Below, piece after piece: positions 20,025 to 30,884 of a stretch of DNA of 64,000 bases. Every line of letters starts with the position of its first letter. The first letter of the stretch is position 1. The translations under genes and the position numbers were made by a program. Location: NCBI GenBank assembly GCA_039619475.1, contig CM077116.1, positions 247,885,440 to 247,949,439 on the forward strand, given 5' to 3'. This DNA is from Icerya purchasi (lineage: Eukaryota; Arthropoda; Insecta; Hemiptera; Monophlebidae). The notes beneath the pieces are model-generated. The model was not told where the DNA came from. It searched no databases and saw only the letters and a list, made by a program, of their open reading frames with translations.

Positions 20025-21359
20025 TATGTTAGATATATTGTTTGGTCCAACTGCTGTTTTCTTGTTTAACTTTTTAATTATTTCATTGATTTCCGTTTTT
20101 TTCATTTTTGTTGTGTCTTCAACATTGTATCTATTAATAATGAATGGTTTACTGCACAGTTTTTCCGCTAATAAGTCAGTTTTTTCTTTGTCTGTTGTCG
20201 CCCATACATTTAAAATTGGTATTTTTAATTTGTCGTTTCTATTCATTAATAATTTGTACTTTAATCCAAATGGTTTGTTTGTTTCCGTTAACTTGTTCTA
20301 TGCATCCATTTTGGCTATTTTGATATTGTATTTATAATTATTAAATTCTTTTTTATAATCTTTAAATAACAACTCTTTGCGCCTTTCATTTTTACATTTT
20401 TTATACTTTTTATATTTTGCATTGGCATTATTCTTATAATTTTGTAATTTATCATTCCACCAATATGTATTTTTTTCTCTTCTCATATTATACGGTTTAT
20501 CTATCGCTAACTTCGCATATTTTGTAAAATTTTCTATCCATGTGTTCAATTCATTTTTGTCTTTGCAATTTACATTTTAGTCTCGATTTAGTATCTCATC
20601 TTCGATGTTTTTACCGAGTCTTTTATAATTGATATATTTTACATACCGTTTTATTTCGTTGTGATTATTTGCGCTTAGTTTAAATATAATGTATTTATGA
20701 TCACTATTCGTTGTAAATATTCCGTGATTAAATTAAAATATTCTTTGGCTGTTTCATTTGGTGGTATATATGTAGGGTATAAAATATATTTCACTTATTT
20801 TTTAAAAACTATTATATTTAATGTTTTGTGTGAATAGTATAGATCAACGTTTATTTTGTTATTGTATATGATCATTAAATTATTGTTTATGATACTTTTA
20901 TAATATTTTGGTAAATATCCGTTATTATATTTGTCCGATATTGATGTTATATCTATCTTTCATTTGTAATTTCTCCTAGAAAAATGTTTCTTGCCACCTT
21001 AAAGTGTTTTTCATTGAATTGCAGAATTTTAACTATTTTTACTGTTATTTGTTTCTGTACTGTTGTCCTTACTGTCTGTTGTTACCATATCGTTATTTAT
21101 TTCGTTAATGATTTTTGTTAATCAGATCGCTATAATTCTATCTGATATTGACACGATTTCGTATATCATTTTACTTAATTCTTTTTTTACCAAAATTCCT
21201 ACACCCTTTCCACACTTTTCGCCTCCGGTGTATTTAAATTCGTATAATATGTCTGACTGTGTTAGCGAAATTCGATCACTGTCTGGCTATTTTACTTCAC
21301 TCATTCCAAGTATGGCTATTTTTAATCTTTCTGCTTATCTAATATTATGTTTGCCACTT

Positions 21360-21905
21360 AGTACTCCTTTCGGCTGTTCGGACGATCCAAAGCAAGCCTG
21401 ACGGCGATTGTGGGCAGTATTTTGATTGTGTACTGGCATGCTGATGTTTCTTGGGATAGTACTGCAGTGGTTTCCCGTTGCCTTCTGCAGAATTTTCTGT
21501 CAGAGTGTATTCCCTTAGCCGAAAGGACCCCTTTTTAGGAGCTGGATACTTGCCTACTCACTCTAATTTGGAGTTCGCCGATCCGACTAGAGCACATACG
21601 TTTCGAGCGAGTTGCTGATAGTCTACCGTTGTAATTGCAGTAAAACGCTTAACGGTATTTATTGGTAGGAACACCTTTAGCAAATGAACCTTCCTTCGTT
21701 TACCTATCAGCGGTGTATTGCGAGTTATAATGTAGCTTTCCTAATCAGCGCTAAGCCCATCGAATAGGAAATTTCCATGCTGCACGACGTGGATGTACAG
21801 AACTCACGTGGTTATTGTTTCGTTTTTCTGTCGGTGGGGCTAGCACCATATAACACGGTCGAGTGACTACTTACTAAAGACGAGAACTCTAGTTAAACGT
21901 AGATA
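21360..21905. repeat. Dispersed repeat X, copy 1
   Basis: About 545 bp shared in the same orientation with 57897-58436. Shared blocks include CTGTTCGG, GTACTGCAGTGGTTTCCCGT followed by TGCCTTCTG, CCCTTAGCCGAA, and AACTCACGTGG. It contains GAAGGCAACGGGAAACCACTGCAGTA when read on the minus strand. I see no coding frame, so it may be a SINE or the tail of a larger element. Confidence 0.8.
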
Positions 21906-21934
21906 TGGAAAAGCCGCCTGCTCTCATGCAGTTT

Positions 21935-22300
21935 CCCAAAAAGTAATTTAACTACTCGATTAAATATTTTTATATTTTAAGGAAGTTGCAGAAATGATAT
22001 ACTAGCACACAGAGTTTTCGTCTTATAAAAAACGATAAATGTCAGAAAAGGAATCTTACTAGGTAGCTGTAAAACGGCAAAATGGGGTACACAGTCAACT
22101 CTTTCGTTCCCAGGGAAGGTACGGTCAATGTGCCAAAAAAAATTTAATTAATTAACCGGATCTAGATTTACCGCTCTAGTGGTAACTTTACTATAATCAG
22201 CAAATTCTGAATGCAATATTGTGAAGATAAATTAGTTTCTGAACAACGCAAAATTGCGTATACAACTGCGCATTCAGGGAAAATAATAGTCATTTAGACC
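21935..22300. other. No gene recognised
   Basis: AT-rich spacer between repeat X and a decayed hAT transposon. Nothing further was seen. Confidence 0.4.
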
Positions 22301-22302
22301 AG

Positions 22303-23520
22303 TGATTATCAGATTTTTTTTTAAACATGGCCCTTTTTAGTTTCTCATTTTTATGGCTGATCCTCCGTATCAAAGACAAACTGGTTATTTTGTAGATAAA
22401 TTTATTATAATTATTATTCAATTTGCGAAGCCATTTTATTAGATTTCTCTAGACAAATGTAAGTCCTAAAATGTTAGAAATTATTTTACACAAATAAACT
22501 TAAAATTGTGCAATGTTAAAAGCAAAAGAAAAATACAAACTATTTTTTATGAATAAATGCAAATAAAATAGAAGCTGATGATGGGTAATATCCGAAAACG
22601 TTTCTAAGTAAGCATTCATTTTATTCTTAACATTACGTGTATCTCTTACAAATGAATCTATTACCTAACCTGGAACATTCATTTCCGAAATATCGCAAAA
22701 CCCAGTTTTCACTTCGCTACGTAATTTTCTAAGATATTCGATAAACACAGTCAAGTCATCATCAGAGTTATTCCGGCCTTTTCCATTTTTAGTGCAGTAA
22801 ACAAAACTCATAGGGTGCAATATTTTTCGTCAAAAATGTTTAGTTTAACTAAAAAAAAATTGAATATGTCCTTTTGCTTTTAGAACGTTACTATACTTCC
22901 TTTACAATTCAGCGTATTTATAAGTTTGATTTTTCAAAAATATCTGGTAAGTATAATATATAATTTTTAAAGTTAATAATTTGATTTTGAAAATTGCCGT
23001 CTTTAATAAATAAAATAACGAAACGTTTGGAACAAAGTTAAACCCCAACTTATTTTCTTTGTGTAAAAGTAAACATTTCGGATCTTCAACATTATCTTCA
23101 TAAAGTTTTAAAAAAAAAAAAACGGTGTTAAAGAACGTTTAAAACCGGATTTCTATATTTTTCGTAATCAAGTGTTCCCTGTGCAATACGCAGTAAATAC
23201 AAAAAAAAATTTAGGTATTGCCTTTTTTAAATGCGCAATGAAACTTTTATATTTACCTATTATAGCAGCAGCACTATCTGTAATACGAGAAACTTTTTTA
23301 ATGATACATTTTTTTCCTTAATTTTATCTACTTCTGAGCAAAGAGCATTTCTTCAACGAACTTGTTATCTCCCATAATCCTAACGTATAGAAAAGGTCTC
23401 ATTGCATCTCAAAGTTGATTCGTCTGTTTCGCTTTTAATTTCCACAACGGAAGCCATTTCATCAATGAATCTTGACGATGAGGAATACCCCAGGGGATAT
23501 AAATAAATAGACAGTCTTAA
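22303..23520 (-). mobile_element. Decayed hAT transposon, ZBED5/SCAND3-like
   Basis: The right-hand terminus of the minus-strand element reads CAGTGATTATCAGATTTTTT then TTAAACATGGCCC, the look of hAT ends of the CAGTGGTTCTCAA type. On the minus strand VRIMGDNKFVEEMLFAQK precedes KKVSRITDSAAAIIGKYKSF and IAHLKK. This corresponds to the TDGAxAMxGxxxGFxAxLK block that contains a catalytic aspartate in this transposase group. GHIQF and ALKMEKAG lie further on. Stops are frequent. The other end was not found. Confidence 0.5.
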
Positions 23521-23524
23521 CTAA

Positions 23525-24265
23525 AAGTACTTGCAGCGTCTACTAAGAAATTTCACTAGTGAGACTGTAAGTTGTTTTAACGCAAATTTCAAATTTTAAA
23601 AAGTCACTGTAAAACTTTTTTTAAATTATAAACGAAGTATAAAAAAAAATTATATCATTTTTTTCCAAGTATAGTTCAAAAAAAAAAACTTACTTATTAT
23701 TACTTCTAAAGAATGACGAGCAAATACGATATTACTTATAAGTTCGTATAACTTCATAACTTCAGTAGCAAAAATTAAAGAGAGCGATCACTATAAACAA
23801 AACCCCACAACAATTAAACAAATTCTTATTAATCTTTCGTAATATTGTAATCTGCAATTCGCTAGAATTTAAAATATCGTCAGCAGCTTTCAAGAACAAA
23901 ATTATTAATGGAATTTAATAATGAAACAAAAGAACATAACAGTAACCGTTATTCTCTTTTTCCTTCTTCATATCAAACCGATAATTTAACTAATCTAAGT
24001 GTCCGTTCGGAAATGGTTAAGTAGAATGTTCAGTCAACACGTTACCTCTTAATGATGTAATCCACATACCAAGGATACAACAGGGCAGCTTAGTTTCTAA
24101 TTCGTGTTGTGGAGTTGTTATAGTCCAGAATTATGTGTCCTAAGCATGTCACGCTAGGCAGGTCTACACGTCAATAGTAGCCAACGTGTTAATATGTAAA
24201 AGAATAGTCAGTAAATCTGCATTTTGGGCGCTTCCAAGTCACAAGCCAAGAGCAGTATGATTGGA
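23525..24265. other. No gene recognised
   Basis: AT-rich sequence that may include the unfound end of the hAT element. I see no coding frame. Confidence 0.4.
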
Positions 24266-24269
24266 AATT

Positions 24270-25450
24270 ACCTAAAGTTCGAGTGTAAGTATTCATTTTG
24301 ACCTTCTTGTACTGTGCCAGCATGGAAAGTGAACTCAAAAAACCCTATCTTATACGCTGTACGAATTCTAAAATTCGAGTTTGTAAGTATTCAAATGTAT
24401 CCTAATTATACTATTCGATCTCCCAAAAATTACCTCCTACCGTTTTCACATCCATCGAGGACTATTCGTAAAAGCCAAAGCCTGTGATATCCGCAGGATT
24501 CGCAAACCCCTACCGTTGTACGTTTTTGTACAATAAACGTTTTTGCTGTACGAGTTCCGACTTCGAGTATAATTATTAAAATTGTCCAAAGTAATCTATT
24601 TCAGCGCCAAAATTAATTAATCTTCTCGCTTTCTTTTAAGAGTTCAAAATATACATATGTGTAACTAACTAAACATGACCTAATCCATTATTCAAGTATA
24701 TGGCACTAGCTGTTTCACGCAGACGCACTCGTTTTTGTTCTCGTACACACTATCCCCGTAATCGGCGGATTATTACACTTCCAATTGCATATAAACTCAA
24801 AATCGAGCATCGCACCTGCACACGCACATTCGTTTTCGCTCAAACGTAACTATTCAAAATTAGCCTACGATATTTCGCTTTCAAAAACTATTCGGCTCTA
24901 ACTTTACATTGAAGTATAAATATTCAAGTTTGACTTAATATGCTTTTCCAGTACCAAAAATTATCACAACCCTTCTTCTTTCTCCTTTGTATGAGTTGAA
25001 AAATTTACGTATAAGTGATCAAATGTAGCCTGAGTACATTTTCAACCATTCCTGACACGGTCGTTGCCGTGCACGCCCGTCGCTTAAGGGAAACTACCAA
25101 AGTTAGCAGATATGATCGTTTATGCTGCACTAGTTTGAAATTTATGAGGAAGTATTCAGAACTGATCAAAGTATCCTTTCTTCTATCACTAAAGGTTATT
25201 AACGCAACTCCTCGACATTGTTTTTTCAAATAAAACCTAAATATACCATTGTGGTAAACCAAAATTTGTATGTAAGTATCCAAATTTGACCTAAGAATAC
25301 CATTTTCTATTACCGAAAATTGAATTCAACCAATTCTAATCCAATAACAGTTTTTCAAAATGTAGCCAAGTATTCTTCGAAATTACCCACCATTTGTTCC
25401 GGTACATACACATGCATAATTATGTAAGTATATCAATTTCATCGCTTGCT
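24270..25450 (+). repeat. Degenerate repeat array
   Basis: Variants of TGTAAGTATTCAAATTTGAC followed by CTAAxxATACCATTTTC and TACCxAAAATT recur near 24285, 24380, 24920, 25010, 25150 and 25270. Copies are strongly diverged and unevenly spaced. It reads as an old tandem family, possibly interrupted. Confidence 0.45.
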
Positions 25451-25454
25451 GACC

Positions 25455-27060
25455 ATTCCCTCAGATGGTGATGCCTGCGGAACGCGCGCTTGCACACAAG
25501 CACATATTCTCGCACACGTCACGATCATTAGTTTTTTTGTGTACATTGATTCAACTCTTTATTATAATGACCTTGCGTAATTTGTAATTTTATTTCTCGA
25601 AGATTGAAAAACATGCATTTTTTCAAGTCTATTAAAATCGCGTTAGACACTTGACACTTCGAAACTAAATTTTAAACGGATTTATCGCGGAATGTTTGTT
25701 TTTAATAATTCTTTCAATTGCATGAATAGAGGGCGTTAGACGGCAGCAATGGACCAGGAATCTGAGGCAAGGAACACTCACAATTTTCAAAGATCGCTAA
25801 AAATGTTTGGCACTGCCTAAACTCAAATTTTGAAGACATTTCTTGAGACGTGCTCCGTTCTTAGTGGTTTTTTTTTACAATTTTTTTTACTTTTAACCGC
25901 GTATTTTGTAAATATTCCGATATAGTATCTTTTGGGCGAGTAGTTGAACATTAGGGTGAGAAATGTGCGAAGGCGGATGTAAAACGGTGGTTACTACTGA
26001 ACTTAGTCTTTATTCGAGGGATTCTTATGTCGTTTTTCATCTAGTTCGTAGCTGGTAAATTTTTCGTATAGGTAACGAGGAAATAATTCGGTCTGAACGT
26101 TTATCGGTGAATCATACATTTTGGTGCCCTCGCCAGCGATACAACAAACGTGAGTGAGAAAATCAGATAGTCGATAATTCATTTTTTAAAACTGTTATTT
26201 GTCCACGTCGCGGTCAGTGGATCACACTTCAACGTATCGGTTAGGAAACTTTTTAAAAATTAAGTAGAATGGAAATGAATGAAATTTGCTTTCAGAAGAA
26301 ACGAGACGCTTAAAACCGCGCCTAATAATAGACAAATAGTGAAGTAAGAAAACGCGTATGACTGATAGGAGAAAAAATATAGTGTGCATTACAATGTGAT
26401 TGGAAGGATAACAGAGAAAAATCATCAGAGTCACAGTTTCAAGTGCTTTTTACCACCAATCAGCGGCGCGTTACTGATTACGCAAGTCGTCGTGCTAGAC
26501 TTCAATTGCTAGAAAAACTTACTGAGAAAATGTACGGTTTAATTGATGAGAAAAACTAGAGAAAATACGCGACAAGTTTAAATGTTCAGTTAAAGAAAAT
26601 CTGATCTGGTCTCACTCTAAGACAACTGTACCGTATTACATGAAAATCAAAAACACTATCGATTTTTAATGGGTCCGGTTTTATTTCGGAAAACCATATT
26701 TTGAGAAAAAAAAACAAAAAAAATAAGAACCTTTCGGACTTAAAGCCATTAGTCCAGTTGAGAAATTTCTAGCCAACTTAAAAACACGTTCTTACGAATA
26801 TCTTATAGTTATCGTCAGATATTTTCATTTTATAGATTTATTTCTTCAAAAAAGTCCGTAAGTTAAAAACGATTTTGAAAACACAATTCGAATACGAATA
26901 TACGTAGAAAGTAAACACATACTTGTATTTATGAGAGCGAAAATACGATTATTTTTTTTTTTTTTCGATATAATATTTGCGCGTAAAAGAAGGAGTAGAG
27001 TCGAATTTTTAAATTCGTAGCATAGACGTATTATAGCTATGTTATGAAACATATAGAAGA
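25455..27060. other. No gene recognised; faint retroelement trace
   Basis: CATTTTGGTGCCCTCGCCAG at 26118 looks a little like an LTR end plus primer site, and RRARLQLLEKLTEKMYGLID appears at 26490-26550 on the plus strand. Neither is enough for a call. Confidence 0.2.
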
Positions 27061-27100
27061 ACGATGCAAAATGTTAATTTTATTTCAATAAAAATGTTCA

Positions 27101-27349
27101 TTATAGTACTTCGTTAGTCGGATAAAAATATTCCAATTCTTCGCCGGAATATAAAATATTTTCACAATTCATTTCGGTCGACTTGCAAGCTGAACAATGA
27201 CAACTGACCGCCTGAATAAAACGATACTGCTCTGTTCCGGCTTCAACATTTTCCTGGCAATTATTCAGTTCGACGCTCGCTAGTTCAACATTTTGATGCA
27301 AACAGACGACGTGCTGTGATTTCTTGTACGGAAATCTCCAGTCGGATAT
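27101..27349 (-). CDS. GPB5: GPB5 exon 2
   Basis: Eighty-two codons plus TAA holding cysteines 5-10, including the closing C-x-C-x2-C-x6-C pattern. The tail after the last cysteine is acidic and aromatic (SGEELEYFYPTNEVL). Confidence 0.9.
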   Translation of the reverse strand: MSDWRFPYKKSQHVVCLHQNVELASVELNNCQENVEAGTEQYRFIQAVSCHCSACKSTEMNCENILYSGEELEYFYPTNEVL

Positions 27350-29886
27350 CTAAATATAAAAATTGAATTTCACCGTTATTTACATTTATCGATTCCTTTA
27401 TATAAAATGACGACTTCGTTCAATTCAAAATTACTCGTGTCCAATGCCTCATACACTATGGATAAATAGCTGGGGCTACCATTTCAAATCTGTTAGAGCG
27501 TTAAAAGAATCAATATTTAGAAACTCAGCGGGTGGAAAGTTGCTAATAAAAACCTACTGACCAGAATTACATAAATGACAACTTCCGAACTTTGTTTATA
27601 AAAATGGCATGAGGTTCAATGTTATGTCAGAAGTAATTAAAATATCTTTTACCTCGGAAGGAGTAAATATTGCTCATTTTAATAAATATCATACACGCAA
27701 CAATTTCCACATAGAGGTGCATTTTATATAATGCATTACCGCAAACATTAAAAACGTAATTAAGAAACATAAAAAACATTAAAACTCTTAATTGATTATC
27801 AGCTGTTCGTGAAAACTTAAATCTGGATGTCAAAAGACCAAATTATTATCATTTGATTTTCGATTTTAGCCAACTGATGGACTACGTGAAATAACGTATG
27901 TATATCTCAATTTCTTCTTCCGCTCCCTCCAGTATTTCTTCATTAATTCTCGGTACTTAATTTTTCTTTCATTTGTCCGGGTTGCTCCAGTCTTCTTTTT
28001 GTCTTTTTCTTTGCGTGTTTGAAACAGTTGTATCTTTCTTCGGGATATACATGTAGGTCTATCCATGATTTCTACTTCTATCAGCGCTATTACTAAAAAA
28101 TTTATAGTTAACACTACCTAATGTAAATACTTCTACTAAATCGCACTAATTTGTTTTACATGCGTGTGAATATCATTATTAGTGTTGACCATGGTTTTTA
28201 TTTTACTAATATGGTAATTATGAGATTGCATTGTATTACTGCTTATTGTGATTTCTTACTATATTACATGAACTAATAACAACAAGTAAATGGGCACATG
28301 ATAAAAGTTTAAGAATAAATGTAAAAAGACTAATGGTACTGCGGAAAACAAGAGACAGCTCCGATTTGTATTGTCCAAATATAATAATGCACTCAAACGA
28401 ATGTGTACACTCGATGGGGGAAAGACGCGAATGCGAAATGAAAAACTGTCAAAAGTTAGACATAGTAACGCAGTATAAACATTTTTGGACAGTAATGATG
28501 GACCAACACTTAAGATGCGACATACATATGGAAAACATTGCAGAGAAAATAAGAACAGTTTTACCAGCTTTATATATACATTAAAGAAATATGCAACAAA
28601 TGAAACATTGAAAGTAGTTTATTATGCGCTAGTAGAGTCGAGGATCAGATATGGAATTCAGGCATAATGATGAGAAAAACATACTAGGGGAAAATAAATA
28701 AACTACAAATTAAAAATGTTTGAAATTAATAGCAAGTCCTTAAGGGGAGAAAATGAAAATTAAATAATTAAAAAAGAAAACGTAATGAGCATACGAGGAA
28801 TGTACTTATTACTGAAGATATGGGAGTACCTATCAGCAGAAAAGAAAATTGAATTTTGCAGGAAAGAATAAACATAGAATACGAGTTGAGGGAAAAACTT
28901 TCATACCAACTGCCGTTAGCAAGAACAAAGATGGGGGAGCAAATGGATAAATATATTATAACTCAGATGTTGAATAAAATACCTAAAGAAATAATAGAGA
29001 AGGAAAATAAAAAGGAATAGCTTCAGGAAGAAGAAAATATAAAAAAAATAATAAACATAAAATAAAAAGGCGCAACAAACAAACTGAAAAAAAAAAAAAA
29101 CATCGAATATAAAAGATAGAAATAGATCATTAAGTATTGATAAGTAAAAAGATAGTTTAAGATTAGTAAATATTACATGATTATGTATATGTATAAGTTA
29201 ATTTAAGATGGTAAAGTGTTCAATAGGATAATTCGTCGACAAGTTTTTTAGCTTGACGAAAGTTTTGTATGTAAAAAATAATAAATACATATTTTTCAAA
29301 AAAAAAAAAAAAAAAACAAATTTATGCCACAACCATTTTTTTCTCTTATTTAATTTTTTTAAATTTTCTTTTTGTTTCTTGTTTTTATTTTTTATATTTA
29401 CGTATATTGTATTTTATAAAATTTAATTACATCACTCCATGTATTTGCGGAAATATTGTGAAGTAATAATTAATAATGATAATAATACAACAACAGATCA
29501 AATTGTGAAAATGCACTAACATACCTAAAACATGTAAATATGTATAATAGTATCTCTAAATAAGTTAACTGTTAAGATGTAATATATTCGTCGCAAATGG
29601 CTCCATTGTCGAGCGACAATAAATAAATATATTTAAAAAAAAAAAAAAATTTCGATTTAATTATTATCATTATTGCTTATGCTATTATATAGTGTGATCC
29701 TACTTCGTGAGAATCGCATCTGCCCCAGCATGCGAACACGGTAACGGTGCTCCAACACGATCGACCATTTTTATCTGTATTTACGACAGTATGATTATAA
29801 GATCGACGGTAGCATCCCAATATCGTACCCGGTGAATTATCTTCGCTGCTTCCAACAGCTTTGATAAAGAATACTAATAACGACAT
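27101..29886 (-). CDS. GPB5: Glycoprotein hormone beta 5 (thyrostimulin beta) precursor
   Basis: Exon 1 (29886-29704) and exon 2 (27349-27101) join in phase 0 into a 143-residue secreted cystine-knot protein. All ten cysteines of GPB5 are present, at residues 25, 44, 53, 57, 77, 92, 111, 113, 116 and 123. The family hallmarks are ACWGRCDSHE, ISDWRFPYKKS just after the junction, and AVSCHCSACKSTEMNCE near the end. N31 (NHT) is a glycosylation sequon. In animals GPB5 pairs with GPA2 and activates a leucine-rich-repeat receptor (LGR1 type in insects), linked to water and ion balance. Exon 1 ends CACGAA|GTAGGA, a weak donor; exon 2 follows TTTTATATTTAG. The start at 29886 gives a short leader MSLLVFFIKAVG, and an upstream exon using an acceptor near 29896 remains possible. 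GPA2, often a neighbour, was not found here. Confidence 0.88.
28150..29650 (+). mobile_element. LINE 3' fragments inside the GPB5 intron
   Basis: The plus strand reads TLKMRHTYGKHCRENK, then TLKKYATNETLKVVYYALVE and SRIRYGIQA, the thumb region of a LINE reverse transcriptase. Further on comes LSYQLPLARTKMGEQMDKYI. An A-run at 29300-29317 closes this part. A second, similar 3' end closes with an A-run at 29637-29650. Both tails contain TCGACAAG or TCGAGCGACAA hairpin-like motifs. The elements lie antisense to GPB5, and the last A-run ends about 50 bp from its exon 1 donor. Confidence 0.7.
29704..29886 (-). CDS. GPB5: GPB5 exon 1
   Basis: Sixty-one codons holding the leader and cysteines 1-4 of the knot. 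The frame is open upstream to a stop at 29923-29925. An ATG in another frame at 29900 opens only four codons. Confidence 0.82.
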
Positions 29887-29899
29887 CACCGCCACTTCA

Positions 29900-30800
29900 T
29901 TAGAGATAAAACAATAAATGATTTAGTAACACCGACAATTATTATAGAACATCATTTTCGAAAATCGTTATAACTTAAAGAATTTATTATTACACTTTAT
30001 AAAATTTGTAAGTCTCGTGTACCTTAAATATGCTGACGAACAAAGTATAAAATAACATCAATTTTCTTTGATTTACTAAAATTTTCGTTTGCGAAATAAA
30101 GTTTTTCATAAATACCAGAATTTGAATTTTACGCTACTTAGAGACAATGATTTTGGTGTGAGGCTTTCAGCGTATTTAATTAAGTTTTGAACAAACTTTT
30201 AAGTTAAAAATATTGGCTCTTACATTTTTTCAATTAACTTGTAGGGTCATTATAAAATTTCAGTACCGTTTTTATAATTAATTCATTTGAAAATGTTGCT
30301 TTTAATATTTTTTTGTAACGAACAACCTTAACACCGCTACGAGCATAATATGGCGCAAGTCACATTTTGTCGTTGGCGTTAAATTATAGGTGTTGACATC
30401 GTAAATAATCGTAGAAATGTTTTCGTACGGTATTGAAAAATGTGCAATACGAAAGAATGGTTCTTAAACAAAGGGTTGTAATTAAAAATACGTTTCCCAT
30501 TGGCGTACTACTAAATTATAATAAATGTAACGGGGACTGTTAAATTGCTTATTAACTGTCAGACAGAATTTTTATAAAAGTATTCCAATTATAATTCGGG
30601 AACTAATAATTATTATTTCCGAACTTGTCTAAATGTTCAATCGTACAACTGATTTTTAATTTTATTCATCTTTCCCTCTCTCTCCCTCTTTTTCCTAGAA
30701 ATAAAAAAAAATTTATTCGAATTAACACATGTTTTTATGTATCTTAGGAAAATTTTGTTTAAACTTTACTTTCAATTATAATGACATCATTCTACAGCAA
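29900..30800. other. Upstream of GPB5; no other gene recognised
   Basis: AT-rich. It should contain the GPB5 promoter and perhaps a further leader exon, but I cannot place a TATA box or start site with confidence. Confidence 0.35.
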
Positions 30801-30807
30801 TATTTTC

Positions 30808-30880
30808 CAGCTTAGTAGTTAAGGTACACTCAGCTAGCAAACCGGCAGTTACGGGTTCGAAATTTACAAATTCGGAACTA
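30808..30880 (+). repeat. tRNA-like SINE head
   Basis: AGCTTAGTAGTTAAGGTAC resembles a pol III A box, and GTTACGGGTTCGAAATTT, some 40 bp on, a B box. Spacing and sequence fit a tRNA-derived SINE head; acceptor pairing is absent, so it is not a functional tRNA. Confidence 0.5.
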
Positions 30881-30884
30881 TAAT

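Larger units (their letters stand above)
16750..21400 (-). mobile_element. Decayed R1-like LINE, nearly full ORF2, with nested insertions
   Basis: Read from 21.4 kb downward, the endonuclease domain appears first: GVGILVKKELSKMIYEIVSI near 21.15 kb and SDHKYIIFKL near 20.7 kb. The linker with YWWNDKLQNYKNNANAKYKK follows. The reverse transcriptase then gives KKTAVGPNNISNI, KLSRTAIIHKTGKPKKGSTL, LTIDITKEFDSTDINQMI, VLSPYLLNILFAQIYQL and MFVDDLAIIV. Past the thumb region (FLASIHRTITIILIKAY, AGILPL), the zinc knuckle SGHGNCKIYLKRFNIVE, CIRCNKQDNV, stop, HILNECNILN ends near 16.9 kb. The order fits the R1 group, without RNase H. Many stops are present. Confidence 0.8.

Noticed and set aside
26118..26560. 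BEL/Pao-like LTR retrotransposon start (primer site plus gag)
   Set aside because: Only a weak primer-site-like motif and a 20-residue resemblance; no LTR pair or pol was found.
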